DNA of 64,000 nt from JAGQOZ01 sp041399205 (GTDB taxonomy: Bacteria > Planctomycetota > Planctomycetia > Pirellulales > Pirellulaceae): the NCBI GenBank assembly GCA_041399205.1, contig JAWKTK010000031.1, positions 1 through 64,000 of the forward strand. The letters are read 5' to 3'. Shown one piece after another: positions 8,614-17,273 of the stretch (the stretch's first letter is position 1; each line of letters starts with the position of its first letter). Below the pieces are notes generated by a model that was not told the DNA's origin, did no database searches, and worked only from the letters and a program-made list of their open reading frames with translations. Both the position numbers and the translations under genes were made by a program.

Positions 8614-9012
8614 CTAGCGGCTTTGCCAACTTCGTCCGGAAACGTGTAACGGTCCGCCGGATACTTGTCTTCCACTTCCTTGATCCACTGCGGGCGGCGA
8701 CGGCACGTAAATCTCATTCAAGTGGCGGATGACATCCTCGCCCACCGGAACTTCCGTAGGTAAACGGGGCAAACGCGGCACCATTTCAACTTCGTCGATT
8801 GCCGGCATCGCGACTTGGACTACGCGATTGCGAGTTTTTGTGAAACTCAAATAGCGGATCATCACCACGAATCCCACGGCTACTCCGAACGCCAAGAGGA
8901 AAACCATGGCAAATTGGCTGCGTCGCCCTGAGCTGGCAGCCAACGCTATGACAACCACAAAGCCGCCCAACATGATCAGTACGATCAACAATTCTATGAT
9001 GCCAATGGCCAT
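8614..9012 (-). CDS. Small membrane protein, probably frameshifted near its 3' end
   Basis: The protein has two N-terminal membrane segments (IGIIELLIVLIMLGGFVVVIA and FAMVFLLAFGVAVGFVVMI) and a soluble tail. As written the last 25 residues (from AVDQGSGRQ on) look out of frame. One base over, the same DNA reads QWIKEVEDKYPADR and then TFPDEVGKAASDASD to a stop at 8598, a much more protein-like ending. An indel in the GC-rich tract 8691-8700 would explain this. It starts three bases after the kinase-region stop, so it is the third member of the operon. Function unknown. Confidence 0.65.
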   Translation of the reverse strand: MAIGIIELLIVLIMLGGFVVVIALAASSGRRSQFAMVFLLAFGVAVGFVVMIRYLSFTKTRNRVVQVAMPAIDEVEMVPRLPRLPTEVPVGEDVIRHLNEIYVPSPPAVDQGSGRQVSGGPLHVSGRSWQSR

Positions 9013-9015
9013 GGC

Positions 9016-9768
9016 TTATGCTCCTAATTCGCTGGAGGTCGTTTTGCGTTCGGTTACCGCAGCGGACGGCCACGCGAATAAAAACGTAGAAACCAAAATC
9101 AACGCCAAGCAGACAAACAAGCGGTTGAAAAAGCCTTCGCCCAACATGTTGGCACCGACAATGGTTTCGTTGACCAACCGATTGTGTACGTCAAACCAGT
9201 TAATTGCGGCCACGCAGGCTCGAGCCAACCAAACGGCGGAAACCATTCCCAACGTCGCCAAGAATGCACGAAAGGCGTGGACCGAACCTTGTTCGCGGCG
9301 AACGAACATGATCATACAACCGCCCACAATCAACAACGCAATCGACACCACCGACGCGATGGTCTGCACACTGTTCGGCCAATCCACTCGTCCAAATTGG
9401 TCAAACGCCATGGTCGAAGTTAGTTGTCCCGTGGCGTCAAACAGCCCGCCCGCCACAAACGCGGCTCCCAAACCAGCGATCGGCAGAATCAGGCCCACCA
9501 CAATCAGCAAGATGGCCACCATGGTCACCACAAACAACCAGCTCTGCCAAATCCGCCCCGACGCTGGAATGGACGACAGATGATTCACCGGTGTTGCTGT
9601 AAGGATCGGTTTGCGATGGTGCAAAGACACCTTCCGTCCTTGGCTGTCCTGAAAACTTCCCGCCAGCAAGAAGACAATGTCTACCAACTGACCAATCACA
9701 AACAAACCGGCCGTCAACGCGTAGATGATACCGCTGATAATGTCCGGTGTAAATGCGATGCAGTCCAC
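9016..9768 (-). CDS. Membrane C-terminal part of the Ser/Thr kinase (separated by a frameshift)
   Basis: From about 9740 down, this frame encodes IISGIIYALTAGLFVIGQLV (the second half of a TM2 domain), then DSQGRKVSLHHRKP and at least four more membrane segments. The first half of that TM2 domain (FFPGLGGLHRIYTG) is in the kinase frame just upstream. The two were therefore almost certainly one protein joined near 9736-9743. The few residues before IISG in this frame (MDCIAFTPD) are out-of-frame kinase sequence and are not expected to be a true start. Either a one- or two-base indel has split the gene or the sequence contains an error. Confidence 0.65.
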   Translation of the reverse strand: MDCIAFTPDIISGIIYALTAGLFVIGQLVDIVFLLAGSFQDSQGRKVSLHHRKPILTATPVNHLSSIPASGRIWQSWLFVVTMVAILLIVVGLILPIAGLGAAFVAGGLFDATGQLTSTMAFDQFGRVDWPNSVQTIASVVSIALLIVGGCMIMFVRREQGSVHAFRAFLATLGMVSAVWLARACVAAINWFDVHNRLVNETIVGANMLGEGFFNRLFVCLALILVSTFLFAWPSAAVTERKTTSSELGA

Positions 9769-11614
9769 CCAGTCCTGGAAAGAAAATAGCCAGCGACAGC
9801 ACTAATGCCACCATTCCATTCGCGGGTGACACGTTGTTGTCATTCGAAAGGGAAGCTTGTGGCGTTTCCTGCGAACCAGTCGCCGCCGCCGTCGCTATCG
9901 ATGCTGCGGCCGGCGTCGCGAACACCGGTTCGGACGAAACAGGTTGCTGTGGCGAATTCGATCGATTGCCATGTCGCTGCGCAAAACCGCTCATGAAACC
10001 GACCGCAGATAGATTCTTCCAAGTGGAATCGCCTTCTTTTCGCGTCATCGCAAACGGAGCCAGCAACTGCAAGCCCATGACATAGCCGACACACGCGCCG
10101 ACGCTGAGGATGGCATTGCCGCCTGCCATGGTGGACAAGGCCAAAGCCGAGATCGCGCCGACACAGACCACGCCGCCATGAATCCGATTCGTCCGCCGAG
10201 GATCTGTCAATGAAAACCAGTTGAAGAACAACAACGTTGGCAACGTGACCATGGTTGCTGTGATAATTAGTTCGCCCGGTTGGTGCGGCGCGATGACCGA
10301 TAGAGTAAATCCTGTTATCAACCACACCAAGAACGCGGGAATGCGTCCCTGGAATGCGCGAGCCAGCGGAGGTGCAGGCCTCGTCTTTAAACGTGAAACC
10401 GCCAAAGTTGCCAGCACAGTACTGATGACCAGCCACAAAGAAACCGATGCGATCCAAGGACCATATTGATGATCTGTGCTATGTGCCGCATAACGGCCGA
10501 TATAAATACCGATGCCGGTCAACGTGGCCAGAGTGATGACGGCTCGCGATTTCAAGCTCAATCCATTTGGCACCTCGTCCACTAAGCTCGCGTGAAAAAC
10601 GTTCGCTTCGTTTCGATGTTTGGAGCGAACCGCGGCGGCACCGACTGGCCGAGGAGTTTCATCGAAGACTTCGGTCTTGGCGTAGCCGGGCGAATGGTTC
10701 GCGGCAAACGGATTGGACGAAGAAGAATCAAACGCGCCGCCGCGTCCGGCAATGGCCTTGGCAGCTTTGTGAGCGACGACGGAGATTTCTCGAGGATCAA
10801 ACGTGGCGACGCTGTCATGGATATTGTGCTTTTCGAAAACAGCGGCCGCCATTTCATCCGCCGTGGCATAGCGTTCGTCCGGATCTTTGCGTAACGCCTT
10901 GGCAATCACGCTGCGGAACGGTTCGGCCACTTGACTCAGATCGGGCTGCGCCGTCATATGCTTCATGATGATTTCGCCCATGCTGTCACCCGCAAACGGC
11001 GGCGCACCGGTCAGCATTTCGTACAGAATAATGCCGAGTGCGTAGATGTCTACTCGAGTGTCATAGCGGCCCATGCTAATTTCCGGCGCCATGTAATGCA
11101 CGGTGCCCACGGTCATGGTGTGCCCGCTGCGATGGCTGGAAGAAATGAACTTGCTCAGGCTGTAGTCGCCAATTTTGACGTAGCCATCTTCGTAGAAGAC
11201 GTTATGCGGTTTCAAATCGCGATGCACCACGCCGTTTTGGTGCAAGTAGCTCAAGCCCTTGGCCATTTCGCGCAAGAAATACGCTGCCTTGATTTCGCCC
11301 AGACCTTGCGGAGCGTCATCCAATAGGTCTCGTAGCGAAGGCCCGGACACATATTCCATGATGACAAACGGCGTGCCATCTTGGTTGCGTTTGACGTCGA
11401 AAATGGAAACCAAGTGCGGACTCTTCAAATTCATGCACTGGCTGATACCGCGAAGTTCAATGTCTTCGTAGTTCTGCACCGCCTTGAGCGCCACTTGCCG
11501 ACCAGAATCGCTGATGGCGTAATAGACTTCGCCAAAGCCACCTCGACCCAACGCGTGTTCGATCTGAAATCCATCCAAAGGACGATCACCGTGTTGATAG
11601 CGAAACGTGGCCAT
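9437..11614 (-). CDS. Transmembrane Ser/Thr protein kinase (Hanks type) with TM2 domain
   Basis: A Hanks-type kinase domain covers about residues 14-270. It has the Gly-rich loop GRGGFGEVYYA, ATP-anchoring K44, the catalytic loop HRDLKPHN (D133), the metal-binding Asp in GDYS (D150, where DFG is usual), YMAPE, and DIYALGIILYEMLTG. After a low-complexity linker come several membrane helices (about 360-560) and the first half of a TM2 domain (FFPGLGGLHRIYTG). Past about residue 626 the frame turns into improbable sequence, and the true continuation is the gene portion at 9016-9740. Such kinases sense or relay signals by phosphorylating partners; here the FHA-like protein upstream (11730) and the sigma factor downstream are natural candidates. 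Confidence 0.88.
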   Translation of the reverse strand: MATFRYQHGDRPLDGFQIEHALGRGGFGEVYYAISDSGRQVALKAVQNYEDIELRGISQCMNLKSPHLVSIFDVKRNQDGTPFVIMEYVSGPSLRDLLDDAPQGLGEIKAAYFLREMAKGLSYLHQNGVVHRDLKPHNVFYEDGYVKIGDYSLSKFISSSHRSGHTMTVGTVHYMAPEISMGRYDTRVDIYALGIILYEMLTGAPPFAGDSMGEIIMKHMTAQPDLSQVAEPFRSVIAKALRKDPDERYATADEMAAAVFEKHNIHDSVATFDPREISVVAHKAAKAIAGRGGAFDSSSSNPFAANHSPGYAKTEVFDETPRPVGAAAVRSKHRNEANVFHASLVDEVPNGLSLKSRAVITLATLTGIGIYIGRYAAHSTDHQYGPWIASVSLWLVISTVLATLAVSRLKTRPAPPLARAFQGRIPAFLVWLITGFTLSVIAPHQPGELIITATMVTLPTLLFFNWFSLTDPRRTNRIHGGVVCVGAISALALSTMAGGNAILSVGACVGYVMGLQLLAPFAMTRKEGDSTWKNLSAVGFMSGFAQRHGNRSNSPQQPVSSEPVFATPAAASIATAAATGSQETPQASLSNDNNVSPANGMVALVLSLAIFFPGLGGLHRIYTGHYQRYHLRVDGRFVCDWSVGRHCLLAGGKFSGQPRTEGVFAPSQTDPYSNTGESSVVHSSVGADLAELVVCGDHGGHLADCGGPDSADRWFGSRVCGGRAV

Positions 11615-11729
11615 TGTGAAAATTCTCGTCAGGGTTAACGTGATTCGATTTGTGGCGGCAAAGTCGTTGAAATGTCAGTAGGTAATAACTCGGCGAATGA
11701 CGTCGCGGGCGTTTGGGTCCGTGGCGAAC

Positions 11730-13259
11730 TTACACCACCGCTTGTTTGACCACAAACGTGACGCCTTGGCGTTCCATGGGATTATTCAGCGAAACGAGCG
11801 TGGTGTCATGAGCTGCTCCGGCAATGGTTCGCACGTGCAGCGAATTCTGCTTCCAGAAAAATATAATTTGCTGGCCCACATCTTTGTGTTGTACATGCGA
11901 CGCACCATTGGGGCCAATCACCAGCGAATCGTCCATCAAGACAATTCGCCGAATATCGCGACGTTCCATGCGAGCGGCCGTCAGATCCACCACCGCCGAT
12001 GTACTGGCGGGACATGGCACCAAGAAGCGTAACGCACAACGTGGGTGCGGTAGCAAGCGATCTCCGTGTGACAACAACTTGGCTGACTGATCTGATTCAT
12101 TGATGCGCATCGGGCGGTCTGAATGAAGAAAGTAGTCTTCTTCTTGTCGCTGGATGCGAAAGCGCGTAGCGTCTGGCGGCGCTAGCAACGGCACGTCGGC
12201 GGGCCGGGAAGTGCTGATGGGCCCAAAGGTCACGCTGTCTTGCGGCAAGACCAGCACAGTGCCGTAGCCATCGATTTGCAAGGTGAATTTGGTGCGAGTC
12301 ACGGGATGACGATCAACGGCCGTGGCCAAAATCGGTTCGGCTTCCGAATTGGCCGACGGCCGATCGCACGCAGTGACGAGTCCCAGTGGTGATTTGCGTA
12401 GCGCCGCGAGCGCCGTTTCCAACGCGTCGCCTTGGACGATGGCTTGCTGCAGCCAAGGTGAATCGGGCAACAACAGCGCCAGCCTTTGTAATGAAGCGGA
12501 CAGTTCTTGGTTGCGCCAGTTCTGCAGCGTTGCGGCAGCAAACTGACACTGTTGCACAATCCGGCCTAATTCGCGAATCGCTGATGACGACGCGGCAAAC
12601 GGTTCCAAGCTGCGCGCCGTTTCGTTCGCTCGATCCAATCGACCACTTCGCAAATCTGCTTGTGCTTGTTCTACCAAGGCGCGAATAATCTGGTCACGGA
12701 TTTGGATCACTTGGCTGTGATTCGAATTGATGCAAAGTGCAGCTTGCATGGCGATCAAAGCGTCGTCGAATGCACCGCGATCGATGGCGTTTTGGCAGCG
12801 CACAATCACTTGATCCAGTTCTCGATTTTTCAGTTGGACGTCTCGTTGAATGGCCACCACCGTGGGCGAATCGTCGGCTACTTGAGCCACCATGTTTTCC
12901 ACGCCGGAAAAGTCACCTCGGCCGGCCAGCTGACGCGCGGCGTGCAGTTGCCCCTGGCGGTCTCGATCCGCAGCCATCTTCTTTGCCAGTTGTTGGTTGA
13001 TTCGATTTTGCAGGTCCACGATCTTGTCTTGGTTTCCGCCCAACCGGAACGCTCGATCGGCATCCTTGGCGGCTTCGCTGATCCGGTTCGCCTCCAAATG
13101 TACGTTCGCTCGATCCACCAACCGGTTTACGACATTGGTTGCCAAACGTTGGCCTCGGCGGTGAGCCAGCACTTCCGGGGCAATGGCCTGTTGAAAGGCA
13201 TCCTCCAGACGCCCGTCTTGCAACGCGATTTCAGCTTGTCGAATGCGAAGAATTAGCAC
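11730..13259 (-). CDS. TPR-like/FHA-like protein, first gene of the kinase-sigma operon
   Basis: The protein starts at GTG (an in-frame TAG lies just upstream). Residues 1-260 are helical, with TPR-like pairs such as LEDAFQQAIAPEVLA, ISEAAKDADRAFRLG and FDDALIAMQAALCIN. The C-terminal half has a beta-rich region resembling an FHA domain (GYGTVLVLPQDSVTFGPIST, then DATRFRIQRQEEDYFLHSD, then LLSHGDRLLPHPRCALRFLV). It ends with a second similar stretch (RRIVLMDDSLVIGPNGASHV). FHA domains bind phosphothreonine, so this is a likely substrate or adaptor of the kinase encoded 115 bases downstream. The FHA call is by pattern only; the classic SxxH motif is not clear. Confidence 0.72.
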   Translation of the reverse strand: MLILRIRQAEIALQDGRLEDAFQQAIAPEVLAHRRGQRLATNVVNRLVDRANVHLEANRISEAAKDADRAFRLGGNQDKIVDLQNRINQQLAKKMAADRDRQGQLHAARQLAGRGDFSGVENMVAQVADDSPTVVAIQRDVQLKNRELDQVIVRCQNAIDRGAFDDALIAMQAALCINSNHSQVIQIRDQIIRALVEQAQADLRSGRLDRANETARSLEPFAASSSAIRELGRIVQQCQFAAATLQNWRNQELSASLQRLALLLPDSPWLQQAIVQGDALETALAALRKSPLGLVTACDRPSANSEAEPILATAVDRHPVTRTKFTLQIDGYGTVLVLPQDSVTFGPISTSRPADVPLLAPPDATRFRIQRQEEDYFLHSDRPMRINESDQSAKLLSHGDRLLPHPRCALRFLVPCPASTSAVVDLTAARMERRDIRRIVLMDDSLVIGPNGASHVQHKDVGQQIIFFWKQNSLHVRTIAGAAHDTTLVSLNNPMERQGVTFVVKQAVV

Positions 13260-13598
13260 GTTTGGCTCTCGATTCTAAGGGACCTGCCCGGCCACCGGTG
13301 AGACTGGGGGCCAGAAACGATTTTCCTTAAGTCCATGATAACAAGGACTTACAGCGATTTCTTGTTCGCCACAGACCATCTTTCACTAGGGTTATCGCAG
13401 GACAGCTGGTTTTATTTCTGAAAAAGTGGCGAAGGAAATGACACAGTGCGTTGCCAGACCGGCGGCTCCGTCATGAGATCGCGCCCCATGCGAAGGCCTG
13501 CGCATAGGAGCTTTGCTGAATTTTCGCGGCGTTTCCATTCGGAACTTACGCCTATCGACCGGTGGGGTATTTGCGACGAACCCCGAAACGACCGCGAG
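13260..13598. other. Noncoding stretch upstream of the kinase-sigma operon
   Basis: No convincing gene is visible. The segment should contain the promoter of the leftward operon starting at 13259, but I could not single out a reliable -35/-10 pair. Confidence 0.4.
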
Positions 13599-14072
13599 TC
13601 AAACGAAGTTGGTCGACATCGAGCACGGATAGGTGCCTTTTGGGTCACAAGCGGTCGTGCAACAGGTCATGACGGACGGATCGATTTCCAGCAGATAGTC
13701 GGCTTGGCGATGCCAAACGTTTTTGAACAACTGAACGAACGGCTGGCCTAACAAAATGGGCGTCGCCCGAGTGCCTTTGATGCGGTAGTTGTTCAAATGG
13801 TCGGTGCGATGAAACTTTAATTCGAACGAAGTGGTTACCTTGGCAACCATGTCCAATTCGCTCGCTTGGCACCGCATGGCAACTTGGCGGCCACCAACAT
13901 GGCCCAGCGAATTCGCCACCACATTTGGAATCAAATTGCTGGCCTTGGACGGCTCCAGCACTGCGGGCAACCATTGGATTTTTCCCGCGGCGGTGGGCGT
14001 GCCAATGTATAGCACGTGCACGTGTCCTCGAGGATGACTGGCGGCAACCCATTTGGCGTGCAGCATCACCAT
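13599..14072 (-). CDS. Hypothetical protein, possibly PilZ-like
   Basis: This 157-residue protein has an even, protein-like composition with beta-rich segments (GHVHVLYIGTPTAAGKIQWL, RQVAMRCQASELDMVAKV). It ends in a Cys-containing tail (MTCCTTACDPKGTYPC). The spacing of hydrophobic strands recalls PilZ-type beta-barrels, but the signature RxxxR motif is not evident, so I assign no function. It stands alone between the signalling operon and the oxidoreductase, and it starts with MVMLHAKWVAAS at 14072. Confidence 0.55.
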   Translation of the reverse strand: MVMLHAKWVAASHPRGHVHVLYIGTPTAAGKIQWLPAVLEPSKASNLIPNVVANSLGHVGGRQVAMRCQASELDMVAKVTTSFELKFHRTDHLNNYRIKGTRATPILLGQPFVQLFKNVWHRQADYLLEIDPSVMTCCTTACDPKGTYPCSMSTNFV

Positions 14073-14206
14073 TTGAAACCTCGGCGCCGAAAACCTGGCC
14101 GCTAATGCGGAATCATGATCAAACTGAAAACGATGCCTCTATTACTATTAACGAAACGGTCTGTCACGATTTTTCAAAGGGCGGTCTTGTCGCGATAACT
14201 GGGCCG

Positions 14207-15574
14207 TCAAGCTTCGATTTCGAACCCCTTGCGAGCTTCTCGAGCGACAAAGCTTTGTGCTTCCGCGTCGTCAATGATGGATTCGGATTGAGGATCCCAG
14301 CGAAGAGGACGATTCAACCGAGCGGCAATGGCCGCTAAGTGGCAAGTACTGAGCGCTCGATGATGACTGTAGACATCGGAAATCGGTTCGATCCGTTCGG
14401 TCACCGCTTCAAAGAAGTTGCGAAAATGATTCGTTACGCTGCGATTCTTGTAGACGGCTTCCACGGCGCCGTCCGGCAGCGGGTTTTGTTCTAAATCTTC
14501 GACGGCTTTGCCGGTCAAACGGCCTCGATTCACAAAGATCCGGCCATCGGTTCCTTCAAACAAGATGCCGTTTCCTTGATCGTGGCGAATGGTCATGACC
14601 AAGCCATCGTCGTATTCGGCTTCCAGCAAAAATTCTGTAGCGGTGTTGTAATGCCGATCGTCCGTGGGGTAACCATGTTCGAAGGGAACGGGATGCTTGA
14701 CCATTTGAGGAGTGATCTTGATGGGCCCGGTTTCCGTTTTGCCCATGGCCCACGTGGCAATGTCGACATGGTGCGCGCCCCAGTCGGTGAGTTTGCCTCC
14801 TGAATATTCATACCACCAGCGGAATTCATAGTGTGCACGAGACCAGCTCTGGGTCTCACCATTATCGCCAGCCAAAAAGCGGAACGGGGTTTGTGGTGCT
14901 GGACCCAGCCATTGATTCCAGTCCAAGTTTTTGGGAGGCGAAACGGCCGGCAATTCCGGACTGGTGGGGCCACCGCCGATACTGCAAGTCACGTGCTGCA
15001 GCTTTCCAATTCGTCCGTCGCGAATCAGAGCAATCGCCTTTAAGAAATTGATATTGCTGCGTTGTTGTGTACCAATCTGGACAATTCGTTTGGTTTCGCG
15101 GCAGACTTGACTCATCAGCCGACCTTCTTCAATGGTCAGCGTCATCGGTTTTTCGCAATAGACGTCCTTGCCCGCCTTCATCGCTTCAATGGCAATCTTG
15201 GCATGCCAGTGATCGGGCGTCGAAATGTGAACGATATCCACAGCATCATTGTCTAGGATTTGGCGATAGTCGGCGACGTTCTGGGCCGCCATGCCAGTCC
15301 ACTGTTTAACAATTTCCGCCGCCCGAGCTCGTCTGTCCGAATCGGCGTCGCACACGGCCACGTAGTCGCCGTATTGACGAACATCAGGCGCGGAACCATA
15401 AGAACTGTCCAATCCCGTCGCTTTTTGATACCACCGGCTGCCCGTGCCAATGGCGGCAACTTTGGGACGACTATTCGAACTTTGAAATCCGGCCGCTCGA
15501 TCAGGATGTTGGAGACACGCGGCAGAAGCCACGGCCGAAGTTTGCAGAAACTGTCGACGATTAAAACGAGCCAT
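14207..15574 (-). CDS. Gfo/Idh/MocA family oxidoreductase, exported (Tat-like signal)
   Basis: From the ATG at 15574 the protein begins ARFNRRQFLQTSAVASAA, a twin-arginine-like signal. An NAD(P)-binding Rossmann fold follows (KVAAIGTGSRWYQ). The family motif CEKPMTLTIEEGR carries the conserved EKP lysine, and GGKLTDWGAHHVDIATWA contains the typical catalytic-region DWGAHH. Many planctomycetes carry numerous exported members thought to act on sugars or inositol-like polyols; the substrate here is unknown. The frame extends to 16030, but that part has no family resemblance. Confidence 0.9.
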   Translation of the reverse strand: MARFNRRQFLQTSAVASAACLQHPDRAAGFQSSNSRPKVAAIGTGSRWYQKATGLDSSYGSAPDVRQYGDYVAVCDADSDRRARAAEIVKQWTGMAAQNVADYRQILDNDAVDIVHISTPDHWHAKIAIEAMKAGKDVYCEKPMTLTIEEGRLMSQVCRETKRIVQIGTQQRSNINFLKAIALIRDGRIGKLQHVTCSIGGGPTSPELPAVSPPKNLDWNQWLGPAPQTPFRFLAGDNGETQSWSRAHYEFRWWYEYSGGKLTDWGAHHVDIATWAMGKTETGPIKITPQMVKHPVPFEHGYPTDDRHYNTATEFLLEAEYDDGLVMTIRHDQGNGILFEGTDGRIFVNRGRLTGKAVEDLEQNPLPDGAVEAVYKNRSVTNHFRNFFEAVTERIEPISDVYSHHRALSTCHLAAIAARLNRPLRWDPQSESIIDDAEAQSFVAREARKGFEIEA

Positions 15575-16075
15575 CGTGATTCCGATCTTGTGCGAATGAA
15601 TTCGGTGATAAAGACTGCCAGTAGCCGAAAGTTTAACCGCTGGCAAAGCCGCTTGCAAAAAGACGATGGGGCGAACGGGCCAGACGCGGTTCGCATTGAC
15701 ATGCAGGCGTGGTTCGGCGAATCGGCCGTATGCCAAGCGAAGTAGACAGCACGGCAACAAAAAAAGGGCCTTTGTTCGCCGAAACAAAGACCCTAGGAGT
15801 TTGGCTGACCAAACCGTTTTCACGATTCGGAGACCCACAGCCATTGTTAGGTATCGGGTTACAACACATTCTTCTTTAATAGCGACGTGCCGGGTTGCAG
15901 GGATCGAGCGAATCATGGTCGCAAATTCGTCAAACGGGTGATAAATGCCAGGTGCACGATCGAACTTTAAACAATTGTCGTCCCATTGAGCAAAGAGGCG
16001 AATTCGGTTCGAATAGAGCGTATTGCGCAAAGTTTGCTCGCTAAGATCCTGCTAACCTAAAGGCAAAAAACAGTC
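15575..16075. other. Divergent intergenic region between oxidoreductase and carA
   Basis: The 500 bases hold no convincing gene. They must carry the promoters of the oxidoreductase (leftward) and carA (rightward). They also contain a leftward-facing terminator-like hairpin (15759-15793), described separately, whose source transcript is not obvious. Confidence 0.45.
15759..15793 (-). terminator. Intrinsic terminator facing left, with no obvious gene upstream of it
   Basis: On the minus strand the sequence GGGTCTTTGTTT, a short CGGCG loop, then AACAAAGGCCC forms an 11-bp stem with one mismatch. It is followed by seven consecutive T. This is a textbook intrinsic terminator reading leftward. It precedes, rather than follows, the leftward oxidoreductase gene, so it would stop a transcript starting between about 15800 and 16050. 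Confidence 0.65.
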
Positions 16076-17215
16076 ATGACCAAGATCGCCAAACTGGCAC
16101 TGGAAGACGGACGAGTATTCACGGGACAAGGATTTGGTGCGGACGGAGAAGTGGACGGGGAAGTTTGCTTCAATACGTCGATGACCGGATATCAAGAAAT
16201 TTTGACCGATCCCAGTTACCGCGGTCAAATTGTCACCATGACCTATCCGCAGATTGGCAATTACGGCGTCAATCCAGAAGACGTGGAAAGCAATCGGCCG
16301 CATCTGGCGGGGTTTGTCGTCCGCGAGGTTGCTCGACTTTACAGCAACTTTCGTGCAAATTCGGATTTGGACAGCTATCTTCGCCAGCACGGCATTGTCG
16401 GGCTCGCCGGCATTGATACTCGAGCACTCGTTCGTCACATTCGCAGTTTTGGCGCCATGAAGGGCATTCTGTCCACAACCGATCTGGACGATGCCAGCTT
16501 GGTTCGCAAAGCCAAGGAAAGTCCAGGGTTGGTAGGTCGCGACTTGGTACGAGAAGTGGTCGGGAACGCCGAACGAAATTGGTCGGAAAAGCTCAGCCGA
16601 TGGAGCGATCTGACGACACACGCACCGTGGCGAAGTGATGTTCCGTTGAATGTGGTGGCCTTAGACTTTGGCATGAAATGGAATATCGCTCGACATCTGT
16701 CGGAACTCGGGTGCAACGTCACCATCCTGCCGGGAACTACCGCCACGGCCGAAGAAATCTTGTCACTCAATCCCGATGGCGTTTTTCTTTCCAACGGACC
16801 AGGTGATCCCGAACCACTCGATTACGCCATCAACACCATTCAGCAGCTTCTGGGCAAAAAGCCGATGTTTGGAATTTGCTTGGGGCATCAGCTGCTGTCA
16901 CTGGCCAGTGGTGCCAAGACGTTCAAATTGAAGTTTGGACATCGCGGAGCCAATCAGCCGGTACAAAATCTGGACACGGGCGCGGTGGAAATCACGGCAC
17001 AGAACCACGGCTTTGCGGTGGAAGAAGAAACGCTGCCGGAAGCATTAGAGATTACGCATCGCAACTTGAATGACAACACGATTGCCGGTGTTCGTCACAA
17101 ACAGTATCCGGCGTTTAGCGTGCAATACCATCCGGAAGCTTCGTCCGGACCGCACGACAGTCACTATCTGTTTCGGCAGTTTCGTGAACTAATGGGCAAT
17201 GCGGCGGCCGTTTAG
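16076..17215 (+). CDS. carA: Carbamoyl-phosphate synthase small (glutaminase) subunit
   Basis: CarA hydrolyses glutamine and passes ammonia to the large subunit to make carbamoyl phosphate for arginine and pyrimidine synthesis. The N-terminal domain contains LALEDGRVFTGQGFG, GEVCFNTSMTGYQEILTDPS and GIVGLAGIDTRALVRHIR. The class I amidotransferase domain has LSNGPGDPEPLDYA, the nucleophile Cys in FGICLGHQLLSLA (about residue 268) and the His/Glu pair in YHPEASSGPHD. Length 379 is normal. No carB is adjacent. Confidence 0.97.
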   Translation: MTKIAKLALEDGRVFTGQGFGADGEVDGEVCFNTSMTGYQEILTDPSYRGQIVTMTYPQIGNYGVNPEDVESNRPHLAGFVVREVARLYSNFRANSDLDSYLRQHGIVGLAGIDTRALVRHIRSFGAMKGILSTTDLDDASLVRKAKESPGLVGRDLVREVVGNAERNWSEKLSRWSDLTTHAPWRSDVPLNVVALDFGMKWNIARHLSELGCNVTILPGTTATAEEILSLNPDGVFLSNGPGDPEPLDYAINTIQQLLGKKPMFGICLGHQLLSLASGAKTFKLKFGHRGANQPVQNLDTGAVEITAQNHGFAVEEETLPEALEITHRNLNDNTIAGVRHKQYPAFSVQYHPEASSGPHDSHYLFRQFRELMGNAAAV

Positions 17216-17273
17216 TTTAGCCGAGTAAGCTGATGGTTCGAACGCAGTGGTTTGATCGAAAGGGAAACCAGTG

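Noticed and set aside
15260..15745. Plus-strand frame over the oxidoreductase start
   Set aside because: It is antisense to the well-supported Gfo/Idh/MocA gene and has no motifs.
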